Shown: piece after piece, positions 26,942 to 35,947 of the stretch | How positions within the stretch are numbered: position 1 is the first letter of the stretch | Layout: each line of letters opens with the position of its first letter | Assembly (NCBI RefSeq): GCF_011764585.1 | Contig: NZ_AP022853.1 | Coordinates: 975,501-1,039,500 of the forward strand | From: Sulfurimicrobium lacus | GTDB taxonomy: Bacteria > Pseudomonadota > Gammaproteobacteria > Burkholderiales > Sulfuricellaceae | Direction: 5' to 3' | Length of the DNA stretch: 64,000 nt | The notes under the pieces: model-generated | Seen by the model: the letters and a program-made list of their open reading frames with translations, nothing else | Database searches by the model: none | Told to the model about the DNA's origin: nothing | Position numbers and translations under genes: made by a program

Positions 26942-27562
26942 TCAGCAGTCCTGTTTTAACCCATCCAGGTAGGCGTCGATTACCCACGGTGCATATTCCT
27001 CCAAAGGGAACATCTGCGGGTTCATGGTCCAGTTCACGATCAGGCCGTCCAGCAACGCCATCAGGCCGATAGCGGCCTGTTTCGGCAGCAGCTTGGGCGG
27101 CAGTTGCCCACGCTCCTGCGCCTTGACCATGGCGCGTTCCATGGTTTCCACGTGGCGGCATCCCGCTTCCATGTGCTTGTCACGCGCCTCCGCCATTTCG
27201 TCGACGTACTCGCACTTGTGCCAGACGATTTCGAACACGCGGTGGAAGTGGGGGTCGCCGGCGATGCGGGTGATCGCATCGAGCAGCAGGGTGCGCAGGA
27301 ACTCGATGGGGTCGTTCATTTCCTCCTGCTCCAGCTCCAGCGAGCGCGCCTCGAGCGGGGCGACGACTCGTTCCACCATGGCGTTGAACAGGTCGCCCTT
27401 GTTTTCGAAATGCCAGTAGATGGCGCCGCGCGTGACGCCGGCAGCCGCCGCGATGTCGGCGAGGGAGGTGCGGGAAACGCCTTTGCGCTGAAACAGCTGT
27501 TCCGCGGCATCGAGGATGCCGTCGCGGGTTTCGAGTGCCTCTTCCTTGGTTTTTCTGGCCAT
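26942..27562 (-). CDS. TetR-family repressor of the RND efflux operon (AcrR/TtgR type)
   Basis: 206 aa. The N-terminal HTH is typical of AcrR: ILDAAEQLFQRKGVSRTSLADIAAAAGVTRGAIYWHFENKGDLF. The ligand-binding C-terminal half includes KCEYVDEMAEARDKHMEAG. It is divergent from the efflux operon, with a near-perfect AcrR-type palindrome in the 157-base gap. It should repress the pump and be released by toxic ligands. The name acrR is not given because the orthologue cannot be decided from sequence alone. Confidence 0.93.
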   Translation of the reverse strand: MARKTKEEALETRDGILDAAEQLFQRKGVSRTSLADIAAAAGVTRGAIYWHFENKGDLFNAMVERVVAPLEARSLELEQEEMNDPIEFLRTLLLDAITRIAGDPHFHRVFEIVWHKCEYVDEMAEARDKHMEAGCRHVETMERAMVKAQERGQLPPKLLPKQAAIGLMALLDGLIVNWTMNPQMFPLEEYAPWVIDAYLDGLKQDC

Positions 27563-27620
27563 GCGGTTTCCTGTTGCGGCAGGCTGGAGCCGTGCCGGAA
27601 AAATAATGTGTTTGCTACTT

Positions 27621-27644
27621 TACATACATTCATGGATGTATGTA
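27621..27644. promoter_or_regulatory. AcrR-type palindromic operator
   Basis: TACATACATT-CATG-GATGTATGTA has two 9-bp complementary arms and closely matches the acrAB operator of Escherichia coli (TACATAC...GTATGTA). It lies between the divergent TetR gene and the efflux operon and can control both. Confidence 0.9.
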
Positions 27645-27719
27645 AGATGCTGGAGATTATCCGGCAGAATAACAGGCCGCGCAAGCACGCCGGAATAGCA
27701 AATAGACAAGGAACCGAAC

Positions 27720-28862
27720 ATGAAGCGACAAATCCTGTTGATGTTTCTGCTCACCGCCGTGTTGGCGGGGTGCGGTGGCGAAGGCGACAAAAATGCGGCC
27801 GGCGGCGCGGGCGGCCCCGGCGGGGCGGCCATGCCGCCGCCGGAAGTCGATGTCATCACCGTTGCCGGCGGAACGGCGACGCTGACCCAGGATTTGCCCG
27901 GCCGCTTGCAGGCCTGGCGCACCGCCGAGGTGCGGGCGCGGGTCGAAGGCGTGGTGGAAAAGCGCTTGTTCACGGAAGGCTCCGATGTGAAGGAAGGCGC
28001 TACCCTGTTCCAGATTGATGCGCGCACCTACCAGGCAACGCTCGATGCCGCCAAAGCCGATGTCGATGCGGCGCGCCTAGTGGTCGAGCGCTACCGTCCT
28101 TTGCTCGCCATCAAGGCCGTTAGCCAGCAGGAATTCGATAGCGCGGAGGCGCGCTACAAGCAGACGCAGGCCGCCCTGTCGCGCGCTGCGCTGGATGTGG
28201 AAAACACCCGCGTGCCGGCATCGATCTCCGGCCGCATCGGCCGCGCGCTGGTCACAGAAGGCGCTCTGGTGGGCAGGGGCGAAGCGACGCATTTGGCCAC
28301 CATCGAACAGATCGACCCGATCTACGTCAACTTCACCCAGCCCGGCGCGGAAATGTTGCGTCTGCAGGCCGCGGTCAAATCCGGCAAGCTCAAGCGCGCC
28401 GAATCCGGCAAAGTGGAACTGCTGCTCGAGGACGGCAGCGCCTATCCGCTGCCGGGCAAAATCCTTTTCTCCGACCTGGCGGTCGATCCCAGCACGGGTG
28501 CGGTGTCGCTGCGCGCAGAGTTCCCCAACCCGCGGCGTGAACTGTTGCCCGGCATGTTCGTGCGCATCCGTTTCCCATCCGCAGTCATCGAGGGCGCCAT
28601 CCGCGTGCCGCAACGCGCGGTGCAGGGCGGGCCGCAGGGCCAGTTCGTGATGCTGGTCGCGCCGGATGGCAAGGCCGTACCGCAACCAGTCAAGACCGGC
28701 GGCATGGCGGGCGGCGACTTCATCGTCGCCGAAGGGCTCAAAGGCGGCGAACAGGTGATCGTCAACGGTTTGCAGAAGGCCCGCCCCGGCACCGAGGTCA
28801 AGCCCGTGCCTTGGCATTCCCAGGACTCCCAGCCCGCCAGCAACAAGCCGAAAGAGGGCTGA
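27720..28862 (+). CDS. RND efflux periplasmic adaptor (AcrA/MexA type)
   Basis: 380 aa. A lipoprotein signal, LLMFLLTAVLAGC, anchors it to the inner membrane via the cysteine. The biotinyl-lipoyl region (GVVEKRLFTEGSDVKEGATLFQID) and the alpha hairpin follow, then the beta-barrel with LPGMFVRIRFP. Membrane-fusion proteins link the RND pump to the outer-membrane channel. It is first in the operon, three bases before the pump gene. A glycine-rich linker follows the lipobox. Confidence 0.95.
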   Translation: MKRQILLMFLLTAVLAGCGGEGDKNAAGGAGGPGGAAMPPPEVDVITVAGGTATLTQDLPGRLQAWRTAEVRARVEGVVEKRLFTEGSDVKEGATLFQIDARTYQATLDAAKADVDAARLVVERYRPLLAIKAVSQQEFDSAEARYKQTQAALSRAALDVENTRVPASISGRIGRALVTEGALVGRGEATHLATIEQIDPIYVNFTQPGAEMLRLQAAVKSGKLKRAESGKVELLLEDGSAYPLPGKILFSDLAVDPSTGAVSLRAEFPNPRRELLPGMFVRIRFPSAVIEGAIRVPQRAVQGGPQGQFVMLVAPDGKAVPQPVKTGGMAGGDFIVAEGLKGGEQVIVNGLQKARPGTEVKPVPWHSQDSQPASNKPKEG

Positions 28863-28865
28863 TCC

Positions 28866-31800
28866 ATGTTCTCCAAATTTTTCATCGATCGCCCGGTGTT
28901 CGCCTGGGTGATCGCCATCGCCATCGTGCTGGGTGGCTTGCTGGCGCTCAAGAACCTGCCGGTTTCCCAATATCCTTCAGTGGCGCCGCCCGCGCTCGAT
29001 ATTTCCGTCAACTACCCGGGCGCAGCCGCCCAGGTGGTGGAGGAAAGCGCGGTCGCCCTGATCGAGCAGGAAATGAACGGCATCGAGAATCTACTCTACA
29101 TGGATTCCGCCTCCCAGATCGGCACCGGCACGGTGACGCTGACCTTCAAGCCGGGCACCGACCTCAACTATGCCTCGGTGGAAGCGCAGAACCGCATCAA
29201 GCGCGTTGAAGCACGCCTGCCGGACGATGTGCGCCGTGTCGGCGTGACGGTGACCAAGACGGCGCGCAACTACGTCATGATCGTGGCTTTGACTTCGCCC
29301 GACAAAAGCCTGAACAACGTGGACCTCGGCAGCTATGCCGCCACCAGCGTGCTGGAACCGATCCGCCGCGTGCCCGGCGTGGGCGAGGCGCTGCTGTTCG
29401 GCACCGAATACTCGATGCGCATCTGGCTCAAGCCGGAAAAGCTGCAGGGCTACAAGCTCTTGCCTGCCGATGTGTCGCGCGCGGTGCGCGCCCAGAACGT
29501 CCAGATCGCCAGCGGTGAACTGGGGCAGCTGCCGGCTGCGCCGAACCAGCAAATGAACGCGGTGATCGTGACCAAGAGCCGCCTGTCCACTCCGGAAGAA
29601 TTCGGCAACATCATCGTGCGCACCAATCCGGACGGCTCCACCCTGCGCGTGAAAGACGTGGCGCGGGTGGAACTGGGCGCCCAGGACTATTCGGTCGCTG
29701 CACGCATCGACGGCCAGCCGACCGCGGCCATCGCTATCCGCCTGTCGCCCGGCGCCAACGCGCTCGACACGGTCAAGGCGGTCAACGCGCGGATGACCGC
29801 ACTGGCGAAGTTCTTCCCCAAGGGCGTGAGCTGGATCGTGCCCTACGACACCTCGAAGTTCGTCGAAATCTCCATCCGGGAAGTGCTCATCACGCTTGGG
29901 GAGGCGGTGTTCCTGGTGTTCCTGGTGATGTTCCTGTTCCTCGAAAACCTGCGCGCCACCCTGATACCCACCATCGTCGTGCCGGTGGCGCTGGTGGGCG
30001 GCGCCCTGGGGCTTTACCTGTTCGGCTACTCGATCAACGTGCTGACCCTGTTTGCCATGGTGCTGGCCATCGGCATCGTGGTGGACGACGCCATCGTGGT
30101 GGTGGAGAACGTCGAGCGCATCATGACCACCGAGGGCCTGTCGCCGCGCGACGCCACGCGCAAGGCCATGGGCCAGATCGTCAACGCCATTATCGCCATC
30201 ACCCTGGTGCTGGCGGCGGTGTTCGTGCCGATGGCGTTTTTCGGCGGCTCCACCGGGGCGATTTACCGGCAGTTTTCCGTCACGCTGATCCTGACCATCC
30301 TGTTCTCGGCGCTGATGGCGCTTACGCTCACGCCAGCCCTATGCGCCACGCTGCTCAAGCATGAGCCGGGCAAGGAAATGATGCCGACGCGCGGCTTTTT
30401 CGGCTGGTTCAACCGCTTTTTCGCCCGCACCACGCAGGGCTACACCACGTGGGTGGGGCGCGCCGTGAAGAAGACCGGGCGCTACCTGGTGCTCTACGCG
30501 GTCATCCTGGGCGCCACCGGCTGGCTGTTCAGCAAGCTGCCGGGCAGCTTCCTGCCGGAAGAAGACCAGGGTTACTTCCTCAATATCGTCCAGCTGCCGC
30601 CGGGCGCCACCCGCGACCGCACGCTGGAGGTGCTCGGCCAGCTGGAACAGCACTATCTCAAGCTGCCGGAGGTGGAACACGTGATCGGCGTCGCCGGCTT
30701 CTCCTTCTTCGGGCGCGGCCAGAACGCGGCGATCGCTTTCGTCCGCCTCAAGGACTGGGACGCGCGACCGGGCAAGGAGAGCGGTGCCAAGGCGCTGGTG
30801 CAAAAGGCCAACATGACCTTCTCGCGCATCAAGCAGGCCATGGTGTTCGCCATCAATCCGCCGCCGATCCCCGAACTGGCGGCCGCCGGCGGCTTCGACT
30901 TCCGCTTGCAGGATAAGAGCGGGATGGGGCGGGAGAAGCTGCTGGAAACGCGCAACATGGCGCTCGGCATGGCCATGCAGGACAAGCGCCTGGTCGGCGT
31001 GCGGCCGGAGGGCCAGGAAGCGGCTCCCCAGCTTTTCCTCGACATCGACCGAGTCAAGGCCGAAACCCTGGGGGTGTCCATCGCCGACCTCAACGACACC
31101 ATGCAATCGGCGCTGGGCGTGGCCTATATCAACGACTTCGTGCGCCAGGGGCGCATCCTGCGCGTGCAGATGCAGGCCGAGGCCGACACCCGCAGGAGCG
31201 TCGAGGACATCCTGCGCTTGCCGGTGCGCAACAACAAGGGCGAGATGGTGACGCTGTCCGAGCTCGCCACGCCGCAATGGATCGTCGGCGCGCCCAAACT
31301 GGACCGCTACAACGGCCTGCCTTCGATGAAAATCGCCGGCAATCCGGCGCCCGGCCACAGCACCGGCGAAGCGCTGGCCGTGATGGAGGAGATCGCCGCC
31401 AAGCTGCCGCCGGGCTTCGGCTTCGAATGGTCGGCCACTTCCTTCGAGGAGCGCATGTCGGGAACGCAGGCGCCGCTGCTGTTCGGGGTTTCGCTGATCG
31501 TGGTGTTCCTCGCGCTGGCGGCGCTGTTCGAGAGCTGGGCCATCCCGTTCGCGGTGATGCTGGTCGTGCCGCTGGGCGTGTTCGGCGCCTCGCTGGCGGT
31601 TGACCTGCGCAGCCTGCCCAACGACGTCTATTTCAAGGTGGGCCTGATCGCCATCATCGGCTTGTCTTCCAAGAACGCCATCCTGATCATCGAATTCGCC
31701 AGAAAGCTGCAGGACGAGGGCATGGGCCTGTTCGAGGCCACGCTGGAAGCCTGCCGCCTGCGTTTCCGGCCGATTCTGATGACTTCCATCGCCTTTGTCG

Positions 31801-31991
31801 CCGGCGTCTTCCCCCTCGCCATTTCCACCGGTGCCGGCGCCGAAAGCCGCCACGCCATCGGCACCGGCGTTATCGGCGGCATGATCGCCGCCACCGTGCT
31901 GGCCGTGTTCCTGGTGCCGGTGTTCTACGTCGTGGTGCGAAAGATATTCCCCGGCCATGCCCGCAGTCATCAGGAGAACGACCATGCATAA
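28866..31991 (+). CDS. RND efflux pump inner-membrane transporter (AcrB/MexB type)
   Basis: 1041 aa, the family's usual length. It starts SKFFIDRPVFAWVIAIAIVLGG and has twelve transmembrane helices in two halves. The proton-relay segment LAIGIVVDDAIVVVENVER in TM4 shows the paired Asp residues, and the second half has SSKNAILIIEFA. As a proton-driven trimer it exports drugs, solvents or dyes. The adaptor gene is three bases upstream and the outer-membrane gene overlaps its end by eight bases. Confidence 0.97.
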   Translation: MFSKFFIDRPVFAWVIAIAIVLGGLLALKNLPVSQYPSVAPPALDISVNYPGAAAQVVEESAVALIEQEMNGIENLLYMDSASQIGTGTVTLTFKPGTDLNYASVEAQNRIKRVEARLPDDVRRVGVTVTKTARNYVMIVALTSPDKSLNNVDLGSYAATSVLEPIRRVPGVGEALLFGTEYSMRIWLKPEKLQGYKLLPADVSRAVRAQNVQIASGELGQLPAAPNQQMNAVIVTKSRLSTPEEFGNIIVRTNPDGSTLRVKDVARVELGAQDYSVAARIDGQPTAAIAIRLSPGANALDTVKAVNARMTALAKFFPKGVSWIVPYDTSKFVEISIREVLITLGEAVFLVFLVMFLFLENLRATLIPTIVVPVALVGGALGLYLFGYSINVLTLFAMVLAIGIVVDDAIVVVENVERIMTTEGLSPRDATRKAMGQIVNAIIAITLVLAAVFVPMAFFGGSTGAIYRQFSVTLILTILFSALMALTLTPALCATLLKHEPGKEMMPTRGFFGWFNRFFARTTQGYTTWVGRAVKKTGRYLVLYAVILGATGWLFSKLPGSFLPEEDQGYFLNIVQLPPGATRDRTLEVLGQLEQHYLKLPEVEHVIGVAGFSFFGRGQNAAIAFVRLKDWDARPGKESGAKALVQKANMTFSRIKQAMVFAINPPPIPELAAAGGFDFRLQDKSGMGREKLLETRNMALGMAMQDKRLVGVRPEGQEAAPQLFLDIDRVKAETLGVSIADLNDTMQSALGVAYINDFVRQGRILRVQMQAEADTRRSVEDILRLPVRNNKGEMVTLSELATPQWIVGAPKLDRYNGLPSMKIAGNPAPGHSTGEALAVMEEIAAKLPPGFGFEWSATSFEERMSGTQAPLLFGVSLIVVFLALAALFESWAIPFAVMLVVPLGVFGASLAVDLRSLPNDVYFKVGLIAIIGLSSKNAILIIEFARKLQDEGMGLFEATLEACRLRFRPILMTSIAFVAGVFPLAISTGAGAESRHAIGTGVIGGMIAATVLAVFLVPVFYVVVRKIFPGHARSHQENDHA

Positions 31992-33489
31992 GCCCTCGAA
32001 TAAATTGAGGCTCGCGCAGCGAGCTTTTTTTCTCCCCGGCGGGGAGAAAATCCATTGTCCCTTCCCCTTCAAGGGGAAGGTTGGGATGGGGATGGGTTTG
32101 GGGCGAACAGTCACAGTGGGTTTCATGGCTGTGGCGCTGCTGGCCGGTTGCTCGCTGGCACCCGAATACCAGCGGCCCGAAGCGCCGGTAGCCGCGCAAT
32201 GGTCGCAGACCGCCCAGGCCGATGGTACGCGCCAGGCCGATGCGCTCCAGTGGCACACCTTCTTCCCCGACCCGCGCCTGCAGGAACTGATCGCCGCAGC
32301 GCTCGACCACAACCGGGACATGCGCATCGCCGTCGCGCGGGTCGAGGAAGCCCGTGCCCAGTTCGGCATCGTGCGTGCCGACCGTTTCCCCGGCGTGGAT
32401 GCGGTGGCGAGCGGTTCGTCGGCGCGCACGCCGGGCGACCTTTCCGCCAGCGGCAGCGCCGTCACCAGCCGCCGCTACGACGTGGGGCTGTCGATGCTGT
32501 CGTTCGAGCTGGATTTCTGGGGCCGGGTGAAAAGCCTCAACCAGGCGGCGCTGGCCAGCTATCTTGCCAGCGAGGAAGCCCAGCGCGCCCTGCGGCTCTC
32601 GCTCATCGCCGATGTCGCCAACGCCTATCTGTCGCTGCTGGAAATGGACGAGCGCACAACGCTGGCGCGCGAAACGCTCAAGACCCGGAAGGAAACCCGC
32701 ATGATGGTCGACCGCCGGCGCGACGTAGGGTTGGCCGGCGACCTCGACTTCCTGGCGGCGGACGGCGCCCTGCAAACGGCACGGGCGGACCTCGCCAGCC
32801 TGGAACGCCAGCGCGCCGCCGCCGTGAATGCGCTGGAATTGCTCGTCGGCCAGCAGCTGGCCGACGAGCCGCCAGGCCGGACGCTGTCGGATCAGGGCAT
32901 CGTTCCCGATCTCGCCGCGGGCCTGCCGGCGGAAGTGCTGCTCAAACGCCCGGACGTGCTGGCAGCGGAGCAGAACCTGATCGCCGCCAACGCCAATATC
33001 GGTGCCGCACGGGCCGCCTTTCTGCCGCGCATTTCCCTGACCGCCGGCCTGGGCACGGCGAGCGGCGCGCTTTCCGGACTGTTCAAGAGCGGCAGCGGCG
33101 CCTGGAGTTTCCAGCCGGTACTGCGCCTGCCCTTGTTCGACGCCGGTCGTGCCGCGGCCGGAACGGATCTCGCCGAAGCGCGCAAGGTCATCGCCGTGGC
33201 CCAGTACGAGAAAACGATACAGCAGGCTTTCCGCGAAGTGGCCGACCTGCTCGCAGCCCGCACGCACCTGGCTGAGCAACTGCAGGCCCAGCAAGCCGCG
33301 GAAAAGGCCCAGGCCGAGCGCCTGCGCCTGGTGGAGGCCCGTTACGGAGCAGGTGTTTCGAGCTATCTCGAGGTGCTGGATGCGCAGCGCGAGTCCTATG
33401 CCGCGCAGCAGGGCACGGTGCAGACGCGGCGCGCCTGGCTCAGCGCCGCCGCCCAGCTTTACAAGGCATTGGGCGGCGGGGCGTTGTAA
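31984..33489 (+). CDS. Outer-membrane efflux lipoprotein (NodT/OprM type) with repeat-extended N-terminus
   Basis: 501 aa from the ATG at 31984, which has AGGAG seven bases upstream. The lipoprotein signal TVTVGFMAVALLAGC-SLAPEYQRPE is unusually far in, at about residues 40-55. The preceding n-region is encoded by an inserted hairpin-rich repeat kept in frame. Alternative starts at 32086 or 32092 would give a normal signal length. The rest is a full OEP channel with two OEP domains (YDVGLSMLSFELDFWGRVKSLNQAA and ARYGAGVSSYLEVLDAQR). It completes the tripartite pump. Confidence 0.9.
   Translation: MHKPSNKLRLAQRAFFLPGGEKIHCPFPFKGKVGMGMGLGRTVTVGFMAVALLAGCSLAPEYQRPEAPVAAQWSQTAQADGTRQADALQWHTFFPDPRLQELIAAALDHNRDMRIAVARVEEARAQFGIVRADRFPGVDAVASGSSARTPGDLSASGSAVTSRRYDVGLSMLSFELDFWGRVKSLNQAALASYLASEEAQRALRLSLIADVANAYLSLLEMDERTTLARETLKTRKETRMMVDRRRDVGLAGDLDFLAADGALQTARADLASLERQRAAAVNALELLVGQQLADEPPGRTLSDQGIVPDLAAGLPAEVLLKRPDVLAAEQNLIAANANIGAARAAFLPRISLTAGLGTASGALSGLFKSGSGAWSFQPVLRLPLFDAGRAAAGTDLAEARKVIAVAQYEKTIQQAFREVADLLAARTHLAEQLQAQQAAEKAQAERLRLVEARYGAGVSSYLEVLDAQRESYAAQQGTVQTRRAWLSAAAQLYKALGGGAL
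32008..32100. repeat. Triple-hairpin repeat inside the efflux lipoprotein start
   Basis: Three perfect or near-perfect stems follow one another: GCTCGC-GCA-GCGAGC, TTCTCCCC-GGC-GGGGAGAA and CCTTCCCCTT-C-AAGGGGAAGG. The G-rich tail GGGATGGGGATGGG follows. The last motif recurs at 57040-57150. It looks like an interspersed repeat inserted between the start codon and the signal peptide. Confidence 0.7.
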
Positions 33490-33520
33490 GCGGGAACTGA
33501 AGCTAAAACCTGCAACTCAT

Positions 33521-33588
33521 GCCACAGAGAACACAGAGAAGACTGATGTGAAGCGGTTTTCCTCTGTGTTCTCTGTGCGCTCTGTGGC
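33521..33588. repeat. Inverted repeat of the CACAGAGAACACAGAG type
   Basis: GCCACAGAGAACACAGAGAA pairs with the complementary CTCTGTGTTCTCTGTG...CTGTGGC across about 20 bases. This long hairpin follows the efflux operon stop by 30 bases and may end its transcript. The same word is found as an interspersed repeat in many bacterial genomes. Confidence 0.7.
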
Positions 33589-33642
33589 TTATCGATTCTT
33601 GTCCGGCTAAGCAAGCGGATTACCGGGGGCAGGGCGGATGCC

Positions 33643-34125
33643 CTACAGCATCTCGATCACCCACTTCGTGACGGTTCCGGTGGCGTGGGCGCATTTGTTG
33701 CCGCGCGCGTCATCGAACGCCTTGTATTCCTCGGTTCGCCACATGTCGTAAGTGCGGCCGGTGAACTGCTTTTGCAGCTCCTCGCAGGTGATGCCGCCGA
33801 ATTCCGCGCGAAAGCGCTCCACCAGTTCCTTGTTCTTCTTGAAATTGTTGATGTAGCGGCCGCGGTCCAGCTTGTCGCGGTCGCGGCCGAATTTCGCGCT
33901 GAGCGCCATCAGCCCGCCGGTCAGGGCGCCGCAGGCACCCAGACCCACCAAGCCGCCACCGCCGGAAAGCCCGTGGCTGGCCTTGATCGTGGCGTCGTCG
34001 ACAATCCCCACGGTTTCCTGCACGGTGGCGAGAACGCATTGCGGGCAGCAGCCGTAGTCCAGCTCGTACTTCACCGCTTTCTCGTAAGCCTGCTCCGCAA
34101 GTGCCTGTTTTTCCTCGTTGCTCAT
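33643..34125 (-). CDS. C_GCAxxG_C_C family redox protein
   Basis: 160 aa from the ATG at 34125 (GGAG eight bases upstream); a start four codons earlier is possible. The family motif is clear: GLGACGALTGGLMAL preceded by YGCCPQCVLATVQE, then CEELQ and NKCAHATGTVTKWV near the C-terminus. The spaced cysteines suggest a redox or metal site. The exact function is unknown for this family. The gene stands alone between the efflux operon and a small hypothetical gene. Confidence 0.88.
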   Translation of the reverse strand: MSNEEKQALAEQAYEKAVKYELDYGCCPQCVLATVQETVGIVDDATIKASHGLSGGGGLVGLGACGALTGGLMALSAKFGRDRDKLDRGRYINNFKKNKELVERFRAEFGGITCEELQKQFTGRTYDMWRTEEYKAFDDARGNKCAHATGTVTKWVIEML

Positions 34126-34250
34126 GTGTGTCTCCATGTATTAGAAAACGCTTATGAAGATCATACGCTTCATCGCTGCGAGATACCATGAAAGAAGCTG
34201 GAGCTTTTTAGCCCTTGCTGTTCCTGAGGTTTCACTGCTGATTTGCAGTC

Positions 34251-34589
34251 CTAGGCGGCGGGATCCTGATCGGAGGAGAGTTCCGACATGAAGCGTTTTT
34301 GTTTGATTTTGCCTACCCAGAGCGCGTGCCCCGCTGCGGCTGATTCCCAGGAAGTATATCGCTCCGGCTCGTGGTTATGGCCTGCGCCGATGATCATGGT
34401 TTCGAACAGGATCGGATGGCGGCCGGCAAAATCCAGGGCGACGCCGAGAAAGACGGTGCTGACCTGAATGTCGCCGACCTTGTCGAACCCGACCTGCCGC
34501 TCCGCCTGGTTGAACCAGCTCGACCATTCCTTGATGTCGTCGCACCGAACGGGCGTTTTGCCGTTTTTTCCACCCAATATGAAATGCAT
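34251..34589 (-). CDS. Small conserved hypothetical protein
   Basis: 112 aa. The segments WFNQAERQVGFDKVGDIQVSTVFLGV and ILFETMIIG suggest a compact domain of a kind also met in phages and accessory DNA, but the family is not identified here. There are no signal or membrane segments. Reading frame and composition look normal. Confidence 0.55.
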   Translation of the reverse strand: MHFILGGKNGKTPVRCDDIKEWSSWFNQAERQVGFDKVGDIQVSTVFLGVALDFAGRHPILFETMIIGAGHNHEPERYTSWESAAAGHALWVGKIKQKRFMSELSSDQDPAA

Positions 34590-34936
34590 GTCGCAGCCGT
34601 CCAGAAAAGTGTTCGTTCCGGGATTCCCCGGAGATTATGTGTTTGCCATTTTAATCCAGAAACAAGCCGTGCCAACTTAATTTGGGGTATCCGCTGAGGG
34701 CGGAGCCCACGCAGTGGATGGCTAGCTGGTCACGGGGAATTGCCGAGGTTGTGCGCGTCCTCGCGGAATATCCCAAACAGTGATGCCACCACAGGAAATT
34801 AGGGTTGGCCAAAATTGCCCACAACAGGAGACAATGAGCGTGTCATGCCACTTAACAATATTCTCATGTTCCAGTCCCTCACCGGCATCCACGAACCCTC
34901 CGCCATCCAGCCGTTGCCAGGCGTGGAGAATTTACA
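34590..34936. other. Intergenic region with a possible short upstream ORF
   Basis: About 350 bases before the phospholipase gene. A 31-codon frame (34845-34940, MPLNNILMF...VENLQ) ends with a TGA overlapping the GTG start of the phospholipase gene (GTGA). It could be a coupling leader peptide or chance; it has no clear Shine-Dalgarno site of its own. Nothing else was recognised. Confidence 0.3.
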
Positions 34937-35947
34937 GTGAAGCGGGCGTGCGGGTTGCTGTTTCTGCTGCCGTTGCTGGCGATTGGAGCCGATTACGAGA
35001 AATGCGCCGTTATCGTTCCTGACGCGCAGCGTCTGGCCTGCTACGATCAAGTCGCCGCACGGCTTGCAACGCCGTCACCGGCGTCTGTTGATACGGGTCG
35101 GACGAGTGTGGCGCCGCGTCCTGATGTTGTGGTCGTGGCGGACTCCTTGCTTGGCAGGAGTTGGGAACTTGATGAAGATTCGAAAAAGGGCACCCTCCGT
35201 TTCCGCGAACATAAGCCGGTCTATATCCTGCCTGTCCACTATAGCAATAATCCCAATCGGTCGCCGACGTCTCCTGCGCCGGATCGTTCTGCGCTTTCGA
35301 CCATGCCGGCAGCCAGTAGCGACGTGAAGTATCAACTGAGCTTCAAGACCAAGCTCTGGGAAGATATCCTCGGCGACAATGGCAATCTATGGTTCGCCTA
35401 TACGCAGCAGTCGCAATGGCTGCTCTATAACCCACAAGTTTCGGCACCGTTCCGCGAAACCAATTACGAACCCGAGCTGATTTTTTCCCTGCGCACGGAT
35501 ATCGACCTGCCGGGAGGGATGCGCTGGCGCGTGCTGAATCTGGGGCTGGTGCATCAGTCGAATGGGCGCGCACTACCGCTTTCGCGCAGTTGGGACCGGG
35601 TCTATGCACAGTTTGGATTGGAGCGCGATAATTTTTCCCTGCTCGTGCGTCCTTGGGTGCGTCTGCACGAGAACGGCGAAAATGACGACAACCCGGATAT
35701 CACCCGTTATCTGGGGCATGGCGATGTGCTGCTTAACTACGCAAGCGGTGAGAATCTCTATTCCGCTCTGGGGCGCTATAGTGCCAGCGGCGGCCATGGC
35801 GCCTTGCAATTGAGCTGGAGCTTCCCGATTTCACGCGCCCTCAAGGGGTACGTTCAGGTCTTTAACGGCTATGGCGAGAGTCTGATTGACTACAATCATA
35901 ACCAGACCAGCATCGGTTTTGGCCTTTCGTTGCAGGAGTGGCGGTGA
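34937..35947 (+). CDS. pldA: Outer-membrane phospholipase A1 (PldA)
   Basis: 336 aa from a GTG start with GGAG upstream. A signal peptide (KRACGLLFLLPLLAIGA) is followed by a beta-barrel. The catalytic region reads LGLVHQSNGRALPLSRSWDR, with the active-site His and Ser in HQSN and the calcium-binding Arg/Ser nearby. NGYGESLIDYNH supplies the conserved barrel end. OMPLA hydrolyses phospholipids that reach the outer leaflet. The next gene overlaps its end by ten bases. Confidence 0.92.
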   Translation: MKRACGLLFLLPLLAIGADYEKCAVIVPDAQRLACYDQVAARLATPSPASVDTGRTSVAPRPDVVVVADSLLGRSWELDEDSKKGTLRFREHKPVYILPVHYSNNPNRSPTSPAPDRSALSTMPAASSDVKYQLSFKTKLWEDILGDNGNLWFAYTQQSQWLLYNPQVSAPFRETNYEPELIFSLRTDIDLPGGMRWRVLNLGLVHQSNGRALPLSRSWDRVYAQFGLERDNFSLLVRPWVRLHENGENDDNPDITRYLGHGDVLLNYASGENLYSALGRYSASGGHGALQLSWSFPISRALKGYVQVFNGYGESLIDYNHNQTSIGFGLSLQEWR

